Positions 22,850 through 32,612 of a stretch of DNA of 64,000 nucleotides are shown in pieces. How positions within the stretch are numbered: position 1 is the stretch's first letter; each line of letters starts with the position of its first letter. The position numbers were made by a program, and so were the translations under genes. Where the stretch lies: positions 24,102,501 through 24,166,500 of the forward strand of contig NC_089046.1 of assembly GCF_034140825.1 (NCBI RefSeq), in the 5' to 3' direction. Origin of the DNA: Oryza sativa Japonica Group. Taxonomy: Eukaryota; Streptophyta; Magnoliopsida; Poales; Poaceae. Below the pieces are notes generated by a model. That model was given only the letters and a program-made list of their open reading frames with translations, was not told where the DNA came from and did no database searches.

Positions 22850-23551
22850 ATGGCGAACAAGCTGCAGCTCGCCATCGCGTTCGTCGTCGTCGTCGTCGTC
22901 CTCGGCGCCATGGCGGCATCGGCGGCGGCGGCGGTGGCCCCCATGCTGACGATGCACAACCTGTGCCCGTACACGGTGTGGCCGATCGTGTCGCCGGACA
23001 GTGGCTCGCCGCCCATCGCCGACGGGATACGGCTGGAGGGCCGCGGCGTCGGGCTGAGGTCGCTCAACCTCCCGGCGGGGTTCTGGTCGGGGCGCGTCGT
23101 GCCGCGCACATGGTGCAGGGACGGCGGGCGGTGCGACACCGGGAACGCGCCGCCGGCGACGGTGGTGAGGCTGTCGTTCAACGGCGCCGGCGGGCTGGCG
23201 GAGTACAGCGTCAACCTCGGGGAAGGGTTCAACGTGCCGACGGTGGTGAGCCCGCACGCCATCGGCGGCGGGATGTGCCCGGCGCTGGGCTGCACGGCCG
23301 ACCTCAACGCCGGGTGCGCGGCGGGGCAGCGCGTGTACGGCGGCGACACCGGCGGCGACGTCGTGGCGTGCAGGGGGCCGGCGAGCTACTTCAAGCAGCG
23401 GTGCCCGCTGACGAGGACGGGCGGGGGCGACGTGGAGCCCGTGCCGCAGCACTGCATCTCCCCCGGCGAGATCAAGCTCGTCTTCTGCCAGGCCGCCATG
23501 GTCGCCGGCGAGCCGGAGCTCATCCGCACCGTCGACGTCGCCGACAACTAG
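22850..23551 (+). CDS. Thaumatin-like protein (PR-5 family), paralogue of the 15126 gene
   Basis: A single-exon gene of 233 residues, the same length as the 15126 gene and roughly two-thirds identical by eye. The signal peptide (MANKLQLAIAFVVVVVVLGA, cleavage near SAAAA) precedes LTMHNLCPYTVWPIV. Ten cysteines are in matching positions (LCPY, TWC, RCDTG, MCPALGC, AGC, VACRG, RCPLTRT, QHC, VFC). GCTADLN is kept, but the VDGFN Asp of the paralogue is GEGFN here, so one acidic-cleft residue is Glu. The tail after VFCQ (ending ELIRTVDVADN) is also shared. I chose ATG 22850 because it aligns with MAKQL of the paralogue. A G-box and TATA-like box lie just upstream. Probable role: secreted defence or stress protein (family inference). 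Confidence 0.93.
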   Translation: MANKLQLAIAFVVVVVVLGAMAASAAAAVAPMLTMHNLCPYTVWPIVSPDSGSPPIADGIRLEGRGVGLRSLNLPAGFWSGRVVPRTWCRDGGRCDTGNAPPATVVRLSFNGAGGLAEYSVNLGEGFNVPTVVSPHAIGGGMCPALGCTADLNAGCAAGQRVYGGDTGGDVVACRGPASYFKQRCPLTRTGGGDVEPVPQHCISPGEIKLVFCQAAMVAGEPELIRTVDVADN

Positions 23552-24068
23552 CTAGCCTAGCCGGCCGGTCCGTTAATTAATTACGTGTGTTTTAATTAGT
23601 GCGTGTTTAACTAGTTAATCAGATCATCAAGCAGTTAAATAATTAATTAATTACTCCGGTTGGCCCGCGCTAACTGCTAATAAGTGCACATGGAATAACA
23701 AAGGCGGGGTACGTACATATGTACGTACCCTTATGTTTGTACGTGCGCATATACGTGTTTTAATTACTCTAGTATTGTATACATACTTGTGTACGTACGT
23801 CTACATCGTATATTCGTATTGTGTTTTTGTGTAACTCGATCTAGTAATCCAACAGTATGTATCCGTCCATAGTGATATTACCTACTACTACCTCTGCTTA
23901 TTAATTAATCTCATCATGACAATATATCAACTTCTTTTCATCCCTGCTACTCCCTCTGTTTCAAAATAAACGCAGCCATAAGTTTACATGTCCAACTTTA
24001 ATCATTCGTCTTATTTAAATTTTTTTTGAGAAAAATAAAAACATAAGTCACGCATAAAGTACTATTTA

Positions 24069-24815
<747 letters not shown>

Positions 24816-25134
24816 TATGTTTTATAATCTAATAACAATAAAAATACTAATCATAAAAAAAATTTTAAATTAGACGGACGATTAAAGTTTGATACGGAAA
24901 TTTATGGTTGCGCTTATCTAAATTGGAGTAATATTTTTGAGTGTATTGTTTTCTTTGACCATCACTAGCTTCTAAATTATTATTTTTTGAACAAACTAAT
25001 TAAAGCCATTTGGACTATATGACAAGCACCGCATTTCATCCACGTGGCACACTTTTAAATATATCAAATTTCGCAAATACTATTATCATAATAAATATCA
25101 AGACTTCGGTCTCTAACAAGCTTTTGCTCCAGAA

Positions 25135-25248
25135 GCCTGTAGCGGCCGTGAGTTCTCCTTTTCCACCTTCCTCCTTGACCCCTCTTCCTCCTCGGTTTCG
25201 GCGGCTCGTCGCGAACAACAGCAGGAATAGGGATCAACCCTCGTCTAA
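25135..25248 (+). other. Possible orphan 5' exon or gene fragment
   Basis: A pyrimidine-rich, then GC-rich patch (GTAGCGGCCGTGAGTTCTCC, CGGCGGCTCGTCGCGAACAA) ends in CTAAGGTATGATTTTTCG, which resembles a plant splice donor. No downstream exon or frame can be joined to it. It may be a 5' untranslated exon remnant; nothing else supports transcription. Confidence 0.2.
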
Positions 25249-25359
25249 GGTATGATTTTTCGTGTAACTTGGCTTAATTTCATTTTCTCTTAGTTCTTGT
25301 GATACAGTCCGAAATGGTCGTCGGCGCCAACTCGATCTCTGTCCTGGTGTTACGAGGTA

Positions 25360-25509
25360 ATTCCTCCGTTTCACAACGTAATTCGTTCTAACATTTTCCA
25401 TATTCATATTGATACTAATAAATTTAGATAAATATATATGTCTAGATTAATTAGCATCAATATGAATATAGGAAATGTTAGAATGATTTATATTGTGAAA
25501 CAGAGGGAG
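25360..25509. mobile_element. Compact Stowaway MITE, relative of 24069-24815
   Basis: Arms TTCCTCCGTTTCACAACGTAA and TATTGTGAAACAGAGGGAG are inverted. The centre AAATATATATGTCTAG is the short TA nucleus that is expanded in the relative at 24.1-24.8 kb. TA follows the right end. Confidence 0.8.
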
Positions 25510-27940
25510 TAGTTGTCAGAGGTTTAAGATAGTTGTTTTGTTTTTAGTGAGGCCCGAGATTTATCTCTGGTCAGTCACTTTAAGCACGTGCTAATAGACA
25601 GACATATTTCTGGGTTTGCCTGCATAATTGAAAACAAAAGAACACGGATTATCTAGACGATTAACATGTTCCCTAACTTGATTATTTATTCATCCATTTT
25701 TAAGGCAGGAATCAGATCAGCGTGGACAACCTAGCTCATGTGTATCTAGTTTATCAGAACTGAAATGAAATAGCCCAAGTTAGCCCAATTTGATGGTTCG
25801 TAAGCCCATCTTCTGCTCGCTTCGTTGCTAGGCCGTTTCTGTCCTGCCACGTACTTTCAGGCCCAAATACGGAGCCCAGTTTGTTGGTTGGATCAGTTAG
25901 GCTTTGTAGCTGGCTATGCGCCAACCTTTGTATGATTTCACGTATGTAGTTTAAATCACTTAAATTGAGCTACACTTTATAAACACTAGTTTTTCATAAT
26001 AGTATTTAGAAGTGTATCTAAAATCTGAATACCGACGAGTATAGATAGTAATTTACCCGTGCTAATGCCACGACAATATTTGTTAACAAAGACCCCCCCC
26101 AAAAAAAATACACATAGCTAGAAAATAGATAAATTTATAAAGCTAGGTGTGTAATATAACATCACATATACCTTCTTTTACTATGCAATTTGCATACAAA
26201 TACTTTCGGCCAATCTCAATTTTTTCCCCTTCAGAATGAAACTACCAGAACTTTACATCTAACCATCTTACAAATCTGTCTCCACCTGTATAACTAGCTA
26301 ATTAAGTCGCGCTTTCGCGCGACATGACCTATCCTTTTTTATATATGATAATTAGAACTAAGGGCATGTTTAGATTACTGCCAAAATAAACTTTTCCAAA
26401 ATTTGGCAATATCAATTTTTTGGCAAGTTGATAGTATTGTCAAATTTTGATAGAATGTGATAAATATGATGTTACCAAAATTTGCCTAGTGTGTGAAATT
26501 TATCGTAAATATTTATATTAGCACCTCTTCTCAACTTTATATATATATTATTAGCATGTATATATTTTAATTATTAATCCAAGTAATTTTTGAAAATTTA
26601 TTTTAAAGCATTAACTTCTTAACATTTGAAGAACCTCGTTCTGTATTATTGAAAGGGACCATACCACGCTTGGAAAAAAACATTAGTTTTTTTTCTAATA
26701 TTATTTTTGGAGTTTAATTCCAAGTTTTTTTATGCTTTCAGTATTAAAAAACAATTTTTCTATATATGCCCCTCTTTAGATTGTAAATGGACCGTAATTG
26801 GTCGCGTCGAAAAAAAAAATCGTCCTCCATTTTCGTGTGTGGATCCTTAAGAGGACTACACAGAAAAATTAATTTTCACAAATGGACCACTTAAGTGGAC
26901 TGCACACGAAAATAAACGTATTTTCATAAACGGGCCTCTTAAGTGGACCGAATGTAAAAATATAGTTTTTTTTATCCCAACCCTTTCAATCTTTTTCCTC
27001 TCACTTAATCCCTCCTCTGTATCTCTATCTTTTCCTTCTCTCATTTCCCTTTTTATTTTACTTAATCCCTCCTCTCTCTCTCTCTGCCTTTCCTTTCCTC
27101 CCCTTCGAGCGCGTGGGGCACGGGAGGCGGTGGCGGCGCGGCCGGGAGCGGACGGGAGGCGGCGCGGCGGCTGGTGATGACCGGAGGTGGAGCGGGCGGG
27201 AAGCGGCGGCGGTGCCGGCTGAAACGGCGCGGCGGCTGGCGACGGCGACGAGGAGGAGGAGGCGGCCCGCTGCCAGGAGCGGCGCCTTCCTCTCCACGCG
27301 CGGCGGCTGCGGATTTGGTGGTGGGGGATGCGGGCGGCGGCGGGCTCAGGAGCGGCGGTGGCGGCCGGTCGCGGCGGAGGCGGTATCGGAAGCGGCGGCG
27401 AGCGGCTCGGCGGACGGCGGCGTCGGGCGCGACGGCGGCCGCGCGTGGAAGGCGGCGAGGGGCGACGGCGACCTGCCCCCGCCCGGATCCGGCGGAGGCG
27501 GCTGCCCCCTGCCCGGATCTGGCGGCGGCAGCCGTCCCTCGCCAGCATCCGGCGACGGTGGCAGCGGGCGGCGGCGGCGACGTCACCGACCACGAGGAGG
27601 GCTGCGGCGGCAGCTTCTAGGGTTTTTTTTAATCTGCCCTCTATATTTCTAACCATCCAATCGAAATCCAACGGCTCAGGTTTTCTTGCATACGTGGCAC
27701 AATCACAGACCGAATAAACATCCTGCGTTCATTGATGATGATGATGATGATGATTACATCCTTCACCCTTGCCGTTTGGAACGTACCAGAATATATGAGT
27801 TTACCCTGAACAGTGAACACTTGCTGCATAGTAGTATTATCCCTGCATGAGAAATGACCAATCAAAGTATTTATGTGATTTCTCTTAAAAAAAAGTAGTA
27901 TTAACGAAAGATATCCTCACAAAGAGAAAATAGAGGGGGA
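25510..27940. other. Intergenic, with CACTA-like subterminal motifs and a GC-rich block
   Basis: 26830-26965 holds three imperfect repeats of about 45-50 bp built on CTTAAG.GGAC and GAAAAT..TTTTCATAAAC. They resemble subterminal repeats of CACTA elements, but no CACTA ends were found. 27110-27620 is very GC-rich with overlapping frames of GGC/CGG codons and no recognisable domain; it could be captured sequence inside an element. (GAT)n lies at 27734-27753. No real gene is supported. Confidence 0.4.
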
Positions 27941-27949
27941 ACAAGCAAT

Positions 27950-28420
27950 GTTGTTGCAATGTTGTTTTTTATACACAAGAGATCATTCAACATATTTTCT
28001 TTTTTTGTCATGTTGCACGTTTTGCTTAGCGATGTGTCCTTTTTGTCTTTAATATTCCCCCTTCCCGCAATGCAAAAGTTATTTTGGGTAATTGGCTAAG
28101 GGGAGTGTCTAGGCTCACAAAAAAATTGATTTTATTTGGAGCTACTACGCTTTGTTGGTCAATCTGACGTTGCCATAATGATAGAGTTTTTAGCCATAAG
28201 AAATTGCCTACCATTATGCGGGTTATCTTCATGGGTTCCAATTGCTCCATTCTTGATGTATGATGCTTTCATATAAACAACATGATACTATGCGTATTGG
28301 TGCTACACGCTTGGAATTGGTAGCCAGGGAGCTTTTATTCCAATTTGTATGACGTAGAACCTATTGAATTTCGTGCTAGAATATATGTAATTTTGAAAAC
28401 GTTATTTCAATCAACCCTTT
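27950..28420 (+). mobile_element. LINE relic: zinc-binding C-terminal region with stops
   Basis: Plus-strand translation shows HVARFA*RCVLF, LGNWLRGVSRLTKKLILFGA, CWSI*RCHNDRVFSHKKLP and TIMRVIFMGS. This is the tail of plant L1-type polyproteins, where the usual text is close to ALCW.IW.CRNDMVF. In-frame stops replace the expected Trp in CWSIW and further codons downstream. Only the last 150 or so residues remain, and no poly(A) is evident. Older and more worn than the LINE at 17.2-18.4 kb. Confidence 0.7.
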
Positions 28421-28570
28421 TATTGGCGGAAGTTGGGGCTTTATCCCATCATGTCTATTTTAAATTATTCTGAAACTTGTTGACTGTGTGCTTCCATTTT
28501 ATCTGACAAAAATGAAAAATGCAGTCAGAGACGACATGACACGAGACTTGTACAATGCATATAAAACTTC

Positions 28571-29495
28571 GGAAAAAGTCCACTTTGACTCCCTTAATTG
28601 TACGCCGAATCTAATTCGTACCCCTCAACCAGAAAACCGGATAGGACGACTCCCCGAACTATTGAAACCAGTGCAATTTGACTCCTTCTGCGGTTTTGCT
28701 GATGTGACGCTGATATTGCGGTGTTGACCCGATCTTCGTCCCACGTGACGCTTATATGGCATTAGAATTAAAAAATATCAGTGGGACCCATATGTCATTC
28801 ACAGCAAAAAAAAATACCGTGGGACCGACTGACATGTAGGGTCCATATGTCATCCTCTCTCCTTCCCGGCGGAGACGGCGGCGGTGGGCAAGAGGCGGGG
28901 GATCCAGGCGACATTGTTGCTGGAACTACGCCCATGACGGCTTCGCCGACTCCGCCCCCACCCTACCCCGCGCCCGACCCCTCTCTTCCTCTCGGACGCA
29001 ACGCCGGACGACGATGACGACATGGAGATAGCGAGGCGGAGCTGGAGGGGTGGCGGACGCTCCAGCGCCCGCCTCCCGTACGCCGCCGATCTGACTCTGG
29101 TCCCGCCCGTACGCCGTCGTCGCCACTCCGGCCCCCGTCTGTCGCCGCCGCCGATCCAACTCCCGCTCCCTGCGTGCGTACGGAGGGGGAGAGAAAAGAG
29201 AGAGAAGGGAGAGAGAGGGAGGAGGAAGAAGGGAAGAAGGATGACATGTGGGCCCCTACGCATCAGTGGGTCCCACAATATATTTTGTGTGTGTGAATGA
29301 CAGATGTGTCTTACAGACATTTTTTCAATTCTAATGCTACATAAGTATCACGTGGGATGAAGATCGGGTCAACACCGTTGAGGGAGTCAAATTGCACTGG
29401 TTTCAATAGTTCGGGGAGTCGTCTTATCCGGTTTTCTTCTTGAGGGGTACGAATTAGATTCGGCGTAATTAAGAGAGTCATAGTGGACTTTTTCT
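28571..29495. mobile_element. Mutator-like element with a perfect 9-bp target duplication
   Basis: TAAAACTTC flanks it at 28562-28570 and 29496-29504. Inverted ends begin GGAAAAAGTCCAC and finish GTGGACTTTTTCT. They stay alike for about 200 bp (AATTCGTACCCCTC, CCCGAACTATTGAAACCAGT and complements). A further inverted pair TGGGACC/GGTCCCA lies inside. The centre (28860-29200) is GC-rich and could be captured sequence; I do not recognise it. No transposase. It ends about 50 bp from the first site-II motif of the snoRNA-host promoter. Confidence 0.9.
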
Positions 29496-29548
29496 TAAAA
29501 CTTCCTACGCAATTTGCTTCGCTAATTTCGCACAGGTCATAGGCTAGC

Positions 29549-29608
29549 AGCCCATATAGGAAAGCCCAACGTTGGCCCATTTCTCTCGTGTGTGTACATC
29601 TATATATA
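29549..29608 (+). promoter_or_regulatory. Candidate promoter of the HSP70-derived snoRNA host
   Basis: Three site-II-type motifs in reverse orientation (AGCCCA at 29549-29554 and 29563-29568, GGCCCA at 29574-29579) precede TATATATA at 29601-29608. In plants, clustered TGGGCY elements mark promoters of ribosomal-protein, snoRNA and other ribosome-biogenesis genes. Predicted start near 29635. The promoter reading is inference from motif spacing. Confidence 0.5.
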
Positions 29609-29672
29609 TTGAGAAGAAAACCTAGCTAGGTCACTCAAGTCCTCCCATCCAGCAGCTCAGCCGCCACAAGCC

Positions 29673-29735
29673 ATGGCCGATGCGAGCTCGGCCGCCGTCG
29701 CTGCCCCCAAGCCCCAACTGGCCGCCGGCACTTGA
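29673..29735 (+). CDS. Short 20-codon frame in the putative first exon
   Basis: The first ATG after the candidate TATA box opens a frame reading MADASSAAVAAPKPQLAAGT and then stops. It does not resemble the HSP70 N-terminus (which would contain the IGIDLGTT phosphate-binding motif), so the original first exon appears to have been replaced or lost. The GC-rich, Ala-rich start looks like a genuine leader or a truncated exon of an unrelated gene. I would not call it a functional peptide. It may only be the leader ORF of a noncoding host transcript. Confidence 0.3.
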   Translation: MADASSAAVAAPKPQLAAGT

Positions 29736-30132
29736 GCACCAAGCAGGGCCAGCTCGACGACGCCGTCGCCGCCCGCCACCAAGCTCGAACAGATCAGCTC
29801 CAGCAATGTTCAATCCAACGACTTTTGCATTGATTGATTGATTTTCTCTGCTCGTGTGATTGTGTGATTGGAATCGACTAGCTTGAACCAATTGATAGTA
29901 TCCCTGTGCTGTGCGTGCATTGCATGTGTACATATTACCAAATCTCTGTTGCATATGGATCCACTCTTGGATATCGGTTTTCGCTTGAATGCCGTTTTCT
30001 TCTGTTATTTTGTTGTTCCTTTTTTTAAGCTATAAAACCCAACCTTCTCTTTATGATCTGTTTGTTTTCAATATTGTAATTTTTTTTCTGGAATTTGTTG
30101 TTAATTATAACCTTTTCATTATCTCCTGAGCT

Positions 30133-30243
30133 AGCAGATTGATGATGAAACAATTTCTCCAAGCGTTTGTTACGCTGACATCCATATATGATGGAGGGCT
30201 ATGTTACCATAGCCTTCATAGTTTTCAATCTGAACCATCTGCT
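30133..30243 (+). ncRNA. Box C/D snoRNA, guide target unassigned (cluster copy 1)
   Basis: Terminal stem AGCAGAT (30133-30139) pairs perfectly with ATCTGCT (30237-30243). C box ATGATGA at 30142-30148, D' CTGA at 30175-30178, C'-like ATGATGG at 30188-30194, D box CTGA at 30230-30233. About 111 nt. Candidate guides are CCAAGCGTTTGTTACG before D' and CCTTCATAGTTTTCAAT before D. I could not match either to rRNA from memory. It lies in the intron of an HSP70-derived gene, and intronic snoRNA clusters in Hsp70 genes are known in rice. Confidence 0.8.
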
Positions 30244-30393
30244 GCTCAATCATTTTCCCCAGATTTTTTTTACAGCGATTGTTTCTCCATTGCTAACTGT
30301 TCTGTATTGATTTGGGATTCAAATTCCTTTCATGGTTTTTGCTCGTTTTCTTTACAATCTCATTCATTTGTCTGTGCAACATTTGGGAAAAAT

Positions 30394-30481
30394 TGGGAGA
30401 AGTGATGATATTATATCCATACCACATTTCTGCATTCACTATGATGATCATTAACTTCATGCACTACCATCTGATCTCCCA
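30394..30481 (+). ncRNA. Box C/D snoRNA, U33-like (18S rRNA guide), cluster copy 1
   Basis: Terminal stem TGGGAGA (30394-30400) pairs with TCTCCCA (30475-30481). C box GTGATGA at 30402-30408, C' ATGATGA at 30441-30447, D box CTGA at 30471-30474; 88 nt. The guide CATGCACTACCAT just before the D box can pair with the conserved 18S rRNA run GTGGTGGTGCATG over 13 positions with two G-U pairs. By the D+5 rule the target is the U of that run, the site that I recall as guided by U33 (human) and snR55 (yeast). The rRNA sequence is from memory. Confidence 0.8.
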
Positions 30482-30578
30482 CTACACATAATAAAGTTAT
30501 GGTACAAGGTATATAAATTGAAGTTGTGCAATGATGGACTGATTTTCATTTACACGCTGAATTTATTTTGTTAATTAA

Positions 30579-30666
30579 TGTGCAATCTGTGATGCAAATA
30601 ATCCCATTTGCTGAATCACTGTGATTATTGCAATCAAAATCACCATCTTTCGGCTGAGATTGCACA
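30579..30666 (+). ncRNA. Box C/D snoRNA, U51-like (25S rRNA guide), cluster copy 1
   Basis: Terminal stem TGTGCAATC (30579-30587) pairs over nine bases with GATTGCACA (30658-30666). C box GTGATGC at 30589-30595 (last base off consensus), D' CTGA at 30611-30614, C' GTGATTA at 30621-30627, D box CTGA at 30654-30657; 88 nt. The guide TCACCATCTTTCGG (30640-30653) is a perfect 14-nt complement of the conserved 25S/28S rRNA run CCGAAAGATGGTGA. The fifth pair from the D box marks the second A after CCG as the 2'-O-methylation site. From memory this is the U51 (human) and snR39/snR59 (yeast) target. Confidence 0.85.
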
Positions 30667-30708
30667 TTGTTATTCTGCAAAATTTATCTTTGTTTTAAAT
30701 TAAGGTTT

Positions 30709-30845
30709 ATGCCATTTGGTATCTGACACATAATCATTTCTCTGATTATGTGTCTCGAAACATGGCAGAAAGTGAGGGGGAACGGTCCTTGCGACACTGG
30801 TTGCTACTATATGAGCTTCTAGTTACTATATACCCGTTTACATTT
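30709..30845 (+). ncRNA. Candidate H/ACA snoRNA (cluster copy 1)
   Basis: The first hairpin has an outer stem TGCCAT / ATGGCA and an 11-bp perfect inner stem ACACATAATCA / TGATTATGTGT around a six-base loop. The unpaired segments between them are pocket-like. A second hairpin closes with AACGG (30781-30785) / CCGTT (30834-30838). ACA at 30840-30842 lies three bases from the proposed end. Length about 137 nt suits plant H/ACA RNAs. The hinge (AAAGTG) is one base off the ANANNA H box. No pseudouridylation target was assigned. Confidence 0.45.
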
Positions 30846-30975
30846 CCTTGCTTTTTTAGTATTTCTGTTTAACTTTTGTCATGCCTATGTGTTGTGATGC
30901 ATTAGTTTTGTACTGTGGAGATTGTACCCCTGTCAAACCACTTAATGAAATTACAGATAATTATTAGACTGAAAA

Positions 30976-31221
30976 TGCCGTCTTTTGGCTGAATCACTCT
31001 GATCAATCAAAATCACCATATTTCAGCTGAGATTGCACATTGTTGTTACGCGAAACAATTTTATCTTTGTTTTAAATTAAGGTTCAGCCATTTGGTATCT
31101 GACACATAATCATTTCTCTGATTACATGTCTCGAAACATGGCAGAAAGTAAGGGGGAACGGTCCTTGCGATGCTGGTTGCTGCTATATGAGCTTCTAGTT
31201 ACTATATACCCGTTTACATAT
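30976..31221 (+). pseudogene. Decayed extra copy of the U51-like and H/ACA-like units
   Basis: This is the internal extra repeat in the first block. The U51-like 5' stem and C box are not recognisable. The guide is TCACCATATTTCAG, two mismatches from the intact one. The inner stem of the H/ACA-like hairpin has two changes (TGATTACATGT for TGATTATGTGT). Its hinge does read AAAGTA, a perfect ANANNA. It appears to be a non-functional partial duplicate. Confidence 0.6.
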
Positions 31222-31555
31222 CCTTTGCTTTCTTAGTATTTCTGTTTGGCTTTATTCATTAGTTATGCCTATGTGTTGTAATGCATTAGTTTTGTACTGT
31301 GGAGATTGTATGTCTATCAAACTACTTAATGAAGTTACAGATAAATATTAGACTGAAAGTCTAAAATCACTGTAGCATATTGGGCTAAAAGGTATAGTTT
31401 GTTTACTTGGAATCTCTCGAAAGTTTGTTTGATTGCTGAATTTGTGCTCCAGTTTGTTTGCTGTTTCTTACATGAAGCATTACCTGTCCTGATGTTATTT
31501 ATCACTTATGAGATTTGTGTATGCAGTTTCCATTTTTTCAGTGCCTGTTATGCAG

Positions 31556-31705
31556 ATGCCAAGCGTCTCATTGGCCGGAGATTTACTGATGCTTCTGTCC
31601 AGAGTGATATTAAGCTCTGGCCCTTCAAGGTCATTGCTGGACCTGGTGACAAGTCAACGATTGTGGTTCAGTACAAGGGTGAAGAGAAGCAGGTTGCAGC
31701 TGAGG
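31556..31705 (+). pseudogene. HSP70 exon-2 start, truncated (first copy)
   Basis: After an intron 3' site (TTATGCAG), 50 codons read [20 protein letters not shown] and continue to GEEKQVAAE. This is the cytosolic HSP70/HSC70 ATPase domain from about residue 72 to 121. The junction (split Asp codon before AKRLIG) is the conserved intron site of plant cytosolic HSP70 genes, so the copy is DNA-derived, not a processed retrocopy. The homology then stops at a duplication breakpoint and runs into GTAATATTC, which could act as a new splice donor. No functional chaperone could be made from it. Confidence 0.85.
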
Positions 31706-31964
31706 TAATATTCAAATTGTTTCTGTGATGGCTACTTAGGATTTATGCTATGATTTTAACTTGCATTGTTGTAATGATGTTGTTAAAGTAAACAAGTAAC
31801 GGTAGCAAGTTTGCTTATCAGCTTGTTGTTTTTCAGTTTTTCCTGTGAGCCTATCTTTTCGTTCTTTTCCATTATAAAAACCCATCTCTCTTTATGGTCT
31901 GTTTGTTTTCTATGTTATAAATGTTTTTCTGTAATTTGTTGACCTTTTCATTAAATCTTGAGCT

Positions 31965-32071
31965 AGCAGATTGATGATGAAACAATTTCTCCAAGCGTTT
32001 GTTACGCTGATCCATATGATGGAGGGCTATGGTAACATAGCCTTCATAGTTTTCAATCTGAACCATCTGCT
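31965..32071 (+). ncRNA. Box C/D snoRNA, guide target unassigned (cluster copy 2)
   Basis: Same RNA as 30133-30243. Stem AGCAGAT (31965-31971) with ATCTGCT (32065-32071), C box ATGATGA 31974-31980, D' CTGA 32007-32010, D CTGA 32058-32061. Both guides are unchanged. 107 nt; differences fall between D' and C' and in the spacer near C'. Confidence 0.8.
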
Positions 32072-32298
32072 GGTCAATCATTTTCCCCAGATTTTTTTAC
32101 AGCGATTGTTTCTCCATGCATACAGTTCTGTATTGATTTGGGATTGTACTAACACTTAGCATAACATACATTAATGAATTCCTTTCAAATTAAGATTTCT
32201 ATTATAGTGCTATTCAAATTCCTTATATGATTTTTGCTCGTTTTCTTTACAAAATCTCATTCAATTTTCTGTGCAACGTTTGGGAAAAAAGTATTATT

Positions 32299-32386
32299 TG
32301 GGAGAAGTGATGATATTATATCCATACCACATTTCTGCATTTGCTATGATGATCATTAAATTCATGCACTACCATCTGATCTCCCA
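32299..32386 (+). ncRNA. Box C/D snoRNA, U33-like (cluster copy 2)
   Basis: Same as 30394-30481: stem TGGGAGA (32299-32305) with TCTCCCA (32380-32386), C box GTGATGA 32307-32313, D CTGA 32376-32379. The 13-nt guide CATGCACTACCAT is unchanged. Changes are outside boxes, stem and guide. Confidence 0.8.
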
Positions 32387-32481
32387 CTACACATGATAAA
32401 GTTATTGTTACAAGGCTATATAAATTGAAGTTATGCAATGCTGGACTGATTTTCATTTACAAGCTGAATTTATTTTGTTAG

Positions 32482-32569
32482 TGTGCAATCTGTGATGCAA
32501 ATAATCCCATTTGCTGAATCACTGTGATTATTGCAATAAAAATCACCATCTTTTGGCTGAGATTGCACA
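32482..32569 (+). ncRNA. Box C/D snoRNA, U51-like (cluster copy 2)
   Basis: Same as 30579-30666: stem TGTGCAATC (32482-32490) with GATTGCACA (32561-32569), C box GTGATGC 32492-32498, D' 32514-32517, D 32557-32560. The guide is TCACCATCTTTTGG. Its one change (C to T) still pairs with rRNA G as a G-U wobble. Confidence 0.8.
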
Positions 32570-32612
32570 TTGTTCTGCAAAACATTTTTATATTTGTTTT
32601 AAATTAAGGTTC

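Larger units (their letters stand above)
30026..31705 (+). repeat. HSP70 intron plus exon-2 start, first copy of a tandem duplication
   Basis: The block from about 30026 to 31705 (intron with snoRNAs, then the first 50 codons of exon 2) recurs at about 31866-33229 with high similarity. The first copy is longer because an internal unit of about 365 bp (30612-30975) is repeated at 30976-31355; the second block has it once. The breakpoint in exon 2 is just after GCAGCTGAG (31697-31705). Confidence 0.85.

Noticed and set aside
26856-27671. A 271-codon minus-strand frame of Arg/Pro/Ala
   Set aside because: Low-complexity GC block without domain or codon pattern, overlapped by equally long frames on the other strand.
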